9,853 bases of DNA, taken from Terriglobia bacterium (GTDB lineage: Bacteria; Acidobacteriota; Terriglobia; UBA7540). The DNA lies in the NCBI GenBank assembly GCA_030049455.1, contig JASIKV010000112.1, positions 1-9,853 of the forward strand, written 5' to 3'. Position numbers and translations under genes: made by a program. This document shows positions 6,443 through 9,853 of the stretch, piece by piece. Numbering within the stretch: the first letter of the stretch is position 1; every line of letters begins with the position of its first letter. The notes under the pieces were generated by a model. It saw only the letters and a program-made list of their open reading frames with translations. It made no database searches and had not been told where the DNA came from.

Positions 6443-7780
6443 TCAAATCCCCCCGGGGTTGTCCAGCCAGTAGACCGTCAAACCGGACAACAACTTCGGA
6501 TAGAAGTCCGTGGACTTTTGGGGCATGGGGCAATCAGCCAAAGCGTTGGAATAAACAGCATCGACAGGGGTGGGATTCAACAGGAACGCGATCTGCCCCT
6601 TGCCCTCATTAACCTGTTCGCAGGCCAGGGCTGAATCCCGAAAATACGACAGGTTCTGTTCTTCCCGCACGGCCCGCGCGTCGATTCCCAACTGGCGTTC
6701 AAGAATCAGCCGATGGAGCAGAAGGACATCCAGCCTGCGAAGCGTGGGCGGAAGATCCGCAAGTTCCTGGTCGAGGGCAAATTGCTCACGCAATCGCAGC
6801 AACGCAAGCTTCCCCGTCCCGGAGTATATTCCCATTGTGGGTCTTTCGCGGCCCGCAGCGCCAAGCCGTGCGAGGAACCGCGTCGACCACTCACCGGGCG
6901 GACCCGTCACCTCCACTCCCTCCCAATCGAACATCTTCCGGACACCCAATGCGAATTTCCCCGCGTCGAATCCGCCCAGACTGTGCACCAATCGATGTGT
7001 GGGCAGAATGGTCAGCCCATCGGTTTCCATGCGCACAAAGGTGACCATCACGTATTCGGCGTTGTTACCGCCAAAGCCGCACTGCCGGCAGTAGTTCCGA
7101 TAGGCAAGAGCGGTTTCATAGCGGTGATGGCCATCTGCAATCACCAGGGGCCTGTCGCGCAAGGCCAAATATATATTCGAGATGGTTTTGGAATCATTCG
7201 CACGCCACACGGTGTGTCGCGTCCCGTACTCATCCGTGACCTCTTCCCAGGGGGCGGCCGCCGTGGGAGTTGACAGATGCGCTTCGATCTCTCCTTGCGG
7301 GTCGCTGTAGAGCATGAAAATCTGGCCAAAGTGCGCCCGAGTGGCTTTGAGCAGTTCCAAGCGATCGACCTTGGGCCCAGCGAGTGTCATCTCATGGCGA
7401 TGGACGACGTGCGCCGAATACTCCTCAAGACGCAGGAGGGCAATAAAGCCCCGTCGAGTCTTGGTCTCACCCGGCTGCCCCGGGATTTCGTATTCCTGGT
7501 GGTAAGGATAGATGGCAGGTTCCCGCTCGCTGGTGAGTATTCCTTTTTCAACCCAGGCATTAAAGTCGCGGACCGCGCGAACGTAGACGTTGTTCGCCGG
7601 CCCGTCGTTTGAGAGCGTGCGTCCGCGCACGATTCGCACCAGGTTGTAAGGATGCGAGTCGTAATAGCGAGTCTGCATCTCGGGGGTAATCTTGTCGTAG
7701 GGTTGCGTGACCACCGTGCTGAGGTTGGAAATCTTCCGCGAATCGTAATGGAGGGCGCGGAATGGGATTATCTCTGCCAT
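6443..7780 (-). CDS. DUF1015 family protein
   Basis: This 445-residue protein starts MAEIIPFRALHYD, the family's characteristic opening, followed by VVTQPYDKITPEM and HPYNLVRI. RHEMTLAGPKVDR lies at 128-140 and the signature ADGHHRYETA at 215-224 (H218, H219, R220). The C-terminus carries FLLNPTPVDAV and MPQKSTDFYPKLLSG, also typical. Length is normal for the family. No biochemical function is established to my knowledge, so I assign none. No membrane segment or signal peptide is visible, so it is probably cytoplasmic. In transcript orientation AAAGGA sits two bases before the ATG. The gene is convergent with the methyltransferase gene, only 10 bases apart, and divergent from the galT-like gene. 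Confidence 0.93.
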   Translation of the reverse strand: MAEIIPFRALHYDSRKISNLSTVVTQPYDKITPEMQTRYYDSHPYNLVRIVRGRTLSNDGPANNVYVRAVRDFNAWVEKGILTSEREPAIYPYHQEYEIPGQPGETKTRRGFIALLRLEEYSAHVVHRHEMTLAGPKVDRLELLKATRAHFGQIFMLYSDPQGEIEAHLSTPTAAAPWEEVTDEYGTRHTVWRANDSKTISNIYLALRDRPLVIADGHHRYETALAYRNYCRQCGFGGNNAEYVMVTFVRMETDGLTILPTHRLVHSLGGFDAGKFALGVRKMFDWEGVEVTGPPGEWSTRFLARLGAAGRERPTMGIYSGTGKLALLRLREQFALDQELADLPPTLRRLDVLLLHRLILERQLGIDARAVREEQNLSYFRDSALACEQVNEGKGQIAFLLNPTPVDAVYSNALADCPMPQKSTDFYPKLLSGLTVYWLDNPGGI

Positions 7781-7843
7781 ATTCCTTTTGCTGGCATGAA
7801 GAAATTCTGAGTTTCAAACGTATCACACTACGCATAAACCGTC

Positions 7844-7878
7844 GAGGGAGTACTGGACCCTGCGTGAGCTAGTCCCTC
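7844..7878. repeat. Imperfect inverted repeat upstream of the galT promoter
   Basis: GAGGGA at 7844-7849 pairs with TCCCTC at 7873-7878 around a 23-base loop. The flanks GTC (7841-7843) and GAC (7881-7883) are also complementary, with two extra bases on the right side. It ends immediately before the candidate -35 hexamer, so it could be an operator or part of a transcript leader. The stem is short enough to have arisen by chance. Confidence 0.3.
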
Positions 7879-7907
7879 ATGACGGTACGGCCAATCCAAG
7901 CTAGAAT
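7879..7907 (+). promoter_or_regulatory. Candidate sigma-70 type promoter for galT
   Basis: ATGACG at 7879-7884 (4 of 6 to TTGACA) is followed by a 17-base spacer and TAGAAT at 7902-7907 (5 of 6 to TATAAT). Transcription would start near 7914, leaving a leader of about 85 bases before the GTG at 7999. Position and spacing are right, but single matches of this quality are common. Confidence 0.35.
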
Positions 7908-7985
7908 GATGAGCCGGAGATTGGCAACGGTTCACTGCCCATTATCCTCTTTGTACGAATTCGCATGAGCATTGGATCTTTGTCT

Positions 7986-7991
7986 GAAGGA
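7986..7991 (+). promoter_or_regulatory. Ribosome binding site that decides the galT start
   Basis: GAAGGA lies 7 bases before the GTG at 7999. No comparable site precedes the in-frame TTG at 7972. The protein from 7999 begins MAELRLDPFTRRWVI, matching the family's usual N-terminus, so 7999 is preferred. Confidence 0.6.
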
Positions 7992-7998
7992 TGAATGC

Positions 7999-9015
7999 GT
8001 GGCTGAGCTTCGATTGGACCCCTTTACGCGCCGATGGGTCATTACGGGCAAGCGGCCGGTTTTGCCCGACGCCCACGATGATGGTGTGTCCTGTCCTTTT
8101 TGCCCGGGAAACGAGCGTATGACTCCGCCTGCCATCCGCGAGTCGCGAGACGAGTCCGGTGCATGGATCGCCAGAGTGTTTCATGATCGCGCCCCTTTAT
8201 TTCGCATTGAGGGAGAGGCGAACCGCCGGGCAGAGGGCATGTTCGACCGCATGAATCCCATTGGCGCCCATGAGATAGTGGTGGAAACACGCGAGCATGG
8301 AAAAACCTTGACGCAGCTTCCCGATGCGCAGATTTCCCACGTGCTGGAGCTCTTCCGCGACCGCATTCTTGACCTGAAACAGGACCGCCGCCTTCGCTAT
8401 GTTTCCCTATTCAAGGACCAGCACCCACCCTCGCCGGCGTTTACAGGGCATGCTCATTCCCAGGTTTTGGGCACGCCTGTGCTTCCGCATATGCTGGAAA
8501 TTGAACTTCGGTGGAGCCGTGAGCACTTTCGCAAGCACGAACGCTGCCTCCATTGCGATGCCTTGGAGCAGGAACTGACTCAGGGAACCAGGGTGGTTGA
8601 CCGGACGGATGAGTTCGTGGCCTTCTGTCCATACGGCTCGCGATCGCCATACGAGCTCTGGGTCGTTCCTGCCCGTCACTCTTCGTCGTTTGAGGGCGAT
8701 TTGGAATTGCCGGGCCGTGCCGCGGCACTCGCGCCATTTCTCAAATCCTGCCTCCAACGAGTGGAGTGCTTATCTCCCTCAATTCACCTGGTCATTCACA
8801 CGGAGCCGAATTTGCACGCGTGGAAACCGGCTGAAGACTGGTGGAAATTCGTACCGGAGGATTATCATTGGCATATCGAAATTCAGCCCGACATGGAGGG
8901 CCGGCGAAGCTTTCTGGGCACCGAGGGTTTTCATTTCAATCCCATTCCGGCGGAGCAGGCCGCATTAGTTTTGAGTGCGCTCGATCCCGGAACTGAGCCC
9001 AAACCCGAAACTTAA
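7999..9015 (+). CDS. galT: Galactose-1-phosphate uridylyltransferase family protein (GalT-like)
   Basis: The protein has 338 residues from the GTG at 7999. GalT exchanges UMP between UDP-glucose and galactose 1-phosphate in the Leloir pathway. The N-terminus LRLDPFTRRWVI is characteristic. CPFCPGNE (C32, C35), H91 in GAHEIVVET and H151 fit the family's zinc site. The active-site motif is H151-A-H153-S-Q155, with H153 expected to be the uridylylated histidine. The second half repeats the fold with CLHC, ELWVVPARH, HWHIEIQP and GFHFNPIPAEQAA. The usual AGAS stretch before the active site reads PSPAFTG here, so the exact nucleotide or sugar specificity is open; an ADP-sugar phosphorylase-type member of this HIT-related family is possible. 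No other Leloir gene is in the window. The phosphatase gene follows after 2 bases. Confidence 0.88.
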   Translation: MAELRLDPFTRRWVITGKRPVLPDAHDDGVSCPFCPGNERMTPPAIRESRDESGAWIARVFHDRAPLFRIEGEANRRAEGMFDRMNPIGAHEIVVETREHGKTLTQLPDAQISHVLELFRDRILDLKQDRRLRYVSLFKDQHPPSPAFTGHAHSQVLGTPVLPHMLEIELRWSREHFRKHERCLHCDALEQELTQGTRVVDRTDEFVAFCPYGSRSPYELWVVPARHSSSFEGDLELPGRAAALAPFLKSCLQRVECLSPSIHLVIHTEPNLHAWKPAEDWWKFVPEDYHWHIEIQPDMEGRRSFLGTEGFHFNPIPAEQAALVLSALDPGTEPKPET

Positions 9016-9017
9016 TC

Positions 9018-9701
9018 ATGTCAAACGCCGCTCCTCCGGACTGGAGAGAAGTTCGATTGCTGGTATTCGACCTGGATGGCACGCTTGTGGACAGCAAGCA
9101 GGATCTGGCGGCGAGCGTCAATGCGATGCGGGCTGGGATGGGATTGTCTCCCCTGGCGCTTGAACTCATCGCAACCTACGTCGGCAACGGGGTGACGCTC
9201 CTGGTGCGCAGGTCACTTGGAAACCAAGCCACACCTGAAAACGTCGAGAAGGGGCTGGCGTTTTTTCTGGGTTACTATCGTGCGCACATGCTCGATCACA
9301 CGGTTCCTTATCCCGGTGTTTCCGAGGCGCTCCGAGAGCTTGGCGGCCGCAAGATGGCGGTGCTGACCAACAAGCCCGTGAATTTCAGCCGTGAAATGAT
9401 TGCGCGGCTCGGGTTCGGAGCGCACTTCGAACGCGTTTATGGCGGCAATAGCTTTCCTCAAAAGAAGCCCGATCCCGTCGGACTGAACCAATTGATGGAG
9501 GACTTTAAGACCGCCCCCTGCGAGACGTTGATGATTGGCGACTCCGATACGGATGTGCTTACCGGCCGAAATGCCGGTGTGCTGACCTGTGGCGTCACAT
9601 ATGGGTTTGGAGCGCACACACTGGAAAAGGTGGCGCCGGACGTGACTTTGGACGATATGCGCGAGCTGCCGCCCTTGCTGAAGGGTGGGCTTCGAGGGTG
9701 A
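9018..9701 (+). CDS. gph: HAD-superfamily hydrolase, phosphoglycolate phosphatase-like
   Basis: The 227-residue protein carries all four HAD motifs. Motif I is VFDLDGTLVDS, with nucleophile D18 and acid/base D20. Motif II is VLTNKP, with T117. Motif III is the Lys in QKKPDP (149-153). Motif IV is GDSDTD, with D175 and D179 for Mg2+. The helical cap after residue 26 includes YVGNGVTLLVRRSLG, which closely resembles the Gph cap. Gph dephosphorylates 2-phosphoglycolate, a by-product of DNA repair and oxygenase side reactions. The family also includes pyrophosphatases and sugar-phosphate phosphatases, so the substrate is likely rather than certain. The ATG begins 2 bases after the galT stop, implying translational coupling. 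The C-terminus PPLLKGGLRG is encoded over a hairpin, listed separately. Confidence 0.88.
   Translation: MSNAAPPDWREVRLLVFDLDGTLVDSKQDLAASVNAMRAGMGLSPLALELIATYVGNGVTLLVRRSLGNQATPENVEKGLAFFLGYYRAHMLDHTVPYPGVSEALRELGGRKMAVLTNKPVNFSREMIARLGFGAHFERVYGGNSFPQKKPDPVGLNQLMEDFKTAPCETLMIGDSDTDVLTGRNAGVLTCGVTYGFGAHTLEKVAPDVTLDDMRELPPLLKGGLRG
9669..9688. repeat. Hairpin at the 3' end of the phosphatase gene
   Basis: CCGCCCTT (9669-9676) pairs with AAGGGTGG (9681-9688) around a GCTG loop, giving an 8-pair stem with one G-T. It lies inside the last codons and encodes PPLLKGG. No T-run follows, so a standard intrinsic terminator is not supported. Sequences of the CCC-TT-loop-AA-GGG type at gene ends are known as dispersed palindromic repeats in several bacteria; membership here is a guess from a single copy. 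Confidence 0.4.
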
Positions 9702-9853
9702 ATGCGCGCTCCAACGCCCGCCGACCCGTTCGCATCCAATCAACAGCGGGAATTTTGAAACGAGGATTGGGCGGAAATCGGGCGTCAAGCGCCGTGATAA
9801 CTTATGAAGATAACCTGCGGTTTCCGATGGTGGGGCTGCGCAATCGCTTTCTG
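9702..9853. other. Window end; possible start of another gene
   Basis: After the phosphatase stop, an ATG frame at 9702 closes after 18 codons and is not convincing. Two overlapping plus-strand frames stay open to the window edge. A GTG at 9794 reads MITYEDNLRFPMVGLRNRFL. An ATG at 9804 reads MKITCGFRWWGCAIAFL and could begin a signal peptide. Neither has a well-placed ribosome binding site; GAGGA at about 9761 is too far away. One of them may be the next gene, but the sequence shown cannot decide it. Confidence 0.2.

Larger units (their letters stand above)
7781..7998. other. Divergent intergenic region between the DUF1015 gene and galT
   Basis: About 218 bases separate the two divergent starts. 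The region holds an inverted repeat and a candidate galT promoter, listed separately, and the galT ribosome binding site. On the minus strand the sequence near 7800-7850 has only weak -10-like hexamers, so I name no promoter for the DUF1015 gene, though one must lie here or close by. I see no tRNA, small ORF with a good ribosome site, or riboswitch that I recognise. Confidence 0.5.

Noticed and set aside
6421..6460. CCGGGG and CCCCGG arms between and around the convergent methyltransferase and DUF1015 stops, possibly a bidirectional terminator.
   Set aside because: The stem is only 6 pairs with a 24-base loop and no T-run in either direction.
7166..7176. AT-rich patch around ATATATAT inside the DUF1015 gene.
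   Set aside because: It encodes normal residues (SNIYLAL) of the protein, and nothing nearby suggests a promoter or insertion.

Overview
The window is a GC-rich (about 60% by eye), densely coded stretch of a bacterial chromosome. It has two parts. A plus-strand cluster at 1-6432 encodes an NAD-linked molybdenum (or tungsten) formate dehydrogenase with cofactor and accessory genes. A second group at 6443-9701 holds a minus-strand DUF1015 gene, then a plus-strand galT-like gene and a phosphoglycolate-phosphatase-like HAD gene. The style of the anchored methyltransferase, the FmdE-like protein and DUF1015 suggests Acidobacteriota or a related soil lineage. That is inference from remembered family resemblance; no rRNA or marker gene is present to settle it.

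Formate dehydrogenase cluster, in order: the C-terminal 422 residues of the molybdopterin catalytic subunit (its start lies before the window); a fused NuoE-NuoF protein comparable to HoxF; a 147-base spacer; a HoxU/NuoG-like iron-sulfur protein that ends with the [4Fe-4S] domain normally found at the start of FdhA catalytic subunits; mobA; an FmdE-like zinc-finger protein; and a class I methyltransferase with an N-terminal hydrophobic segment. In the inferred enzyme, formate is oxidised at the Mo/W-bis-MGD site. Electrons then pass through the [4Fe-4S] and [2Fe-2S] clusters of the third protein to the FMN of the NuoEF fusion and on to NAD+. MobA adds GMP to molybdopterin for the active site.

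The main oddity is the layout. The domains that normally precede the catalytic core in one FdhA chain (2Fe-2S, two ferredoxin-type 4Fe-4S and the proximal Fe4S4 domain) sit on a separate downstream gene, beyond the diaphorase gene. This looks like a split and permuted FdhA. Whether the upstream catalytic gene also has its own Fe4S4 domain cannot be seen here. In addition, the separate iron-sulfur protein lacks the His/Cys ligands of the usual N5-type cluster, and the FmdE-like protein lacks the family's HGHxC motif.

The second part has a divergent intergenic region (7781-7998) with a candidate promoter for galT and an inverted repeat. galT and the phosphatase gene are separated by two bases and are probably co-transcribed. 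The last 152 bases hold no gene I can establish; a new one may begin near 9794-9804.
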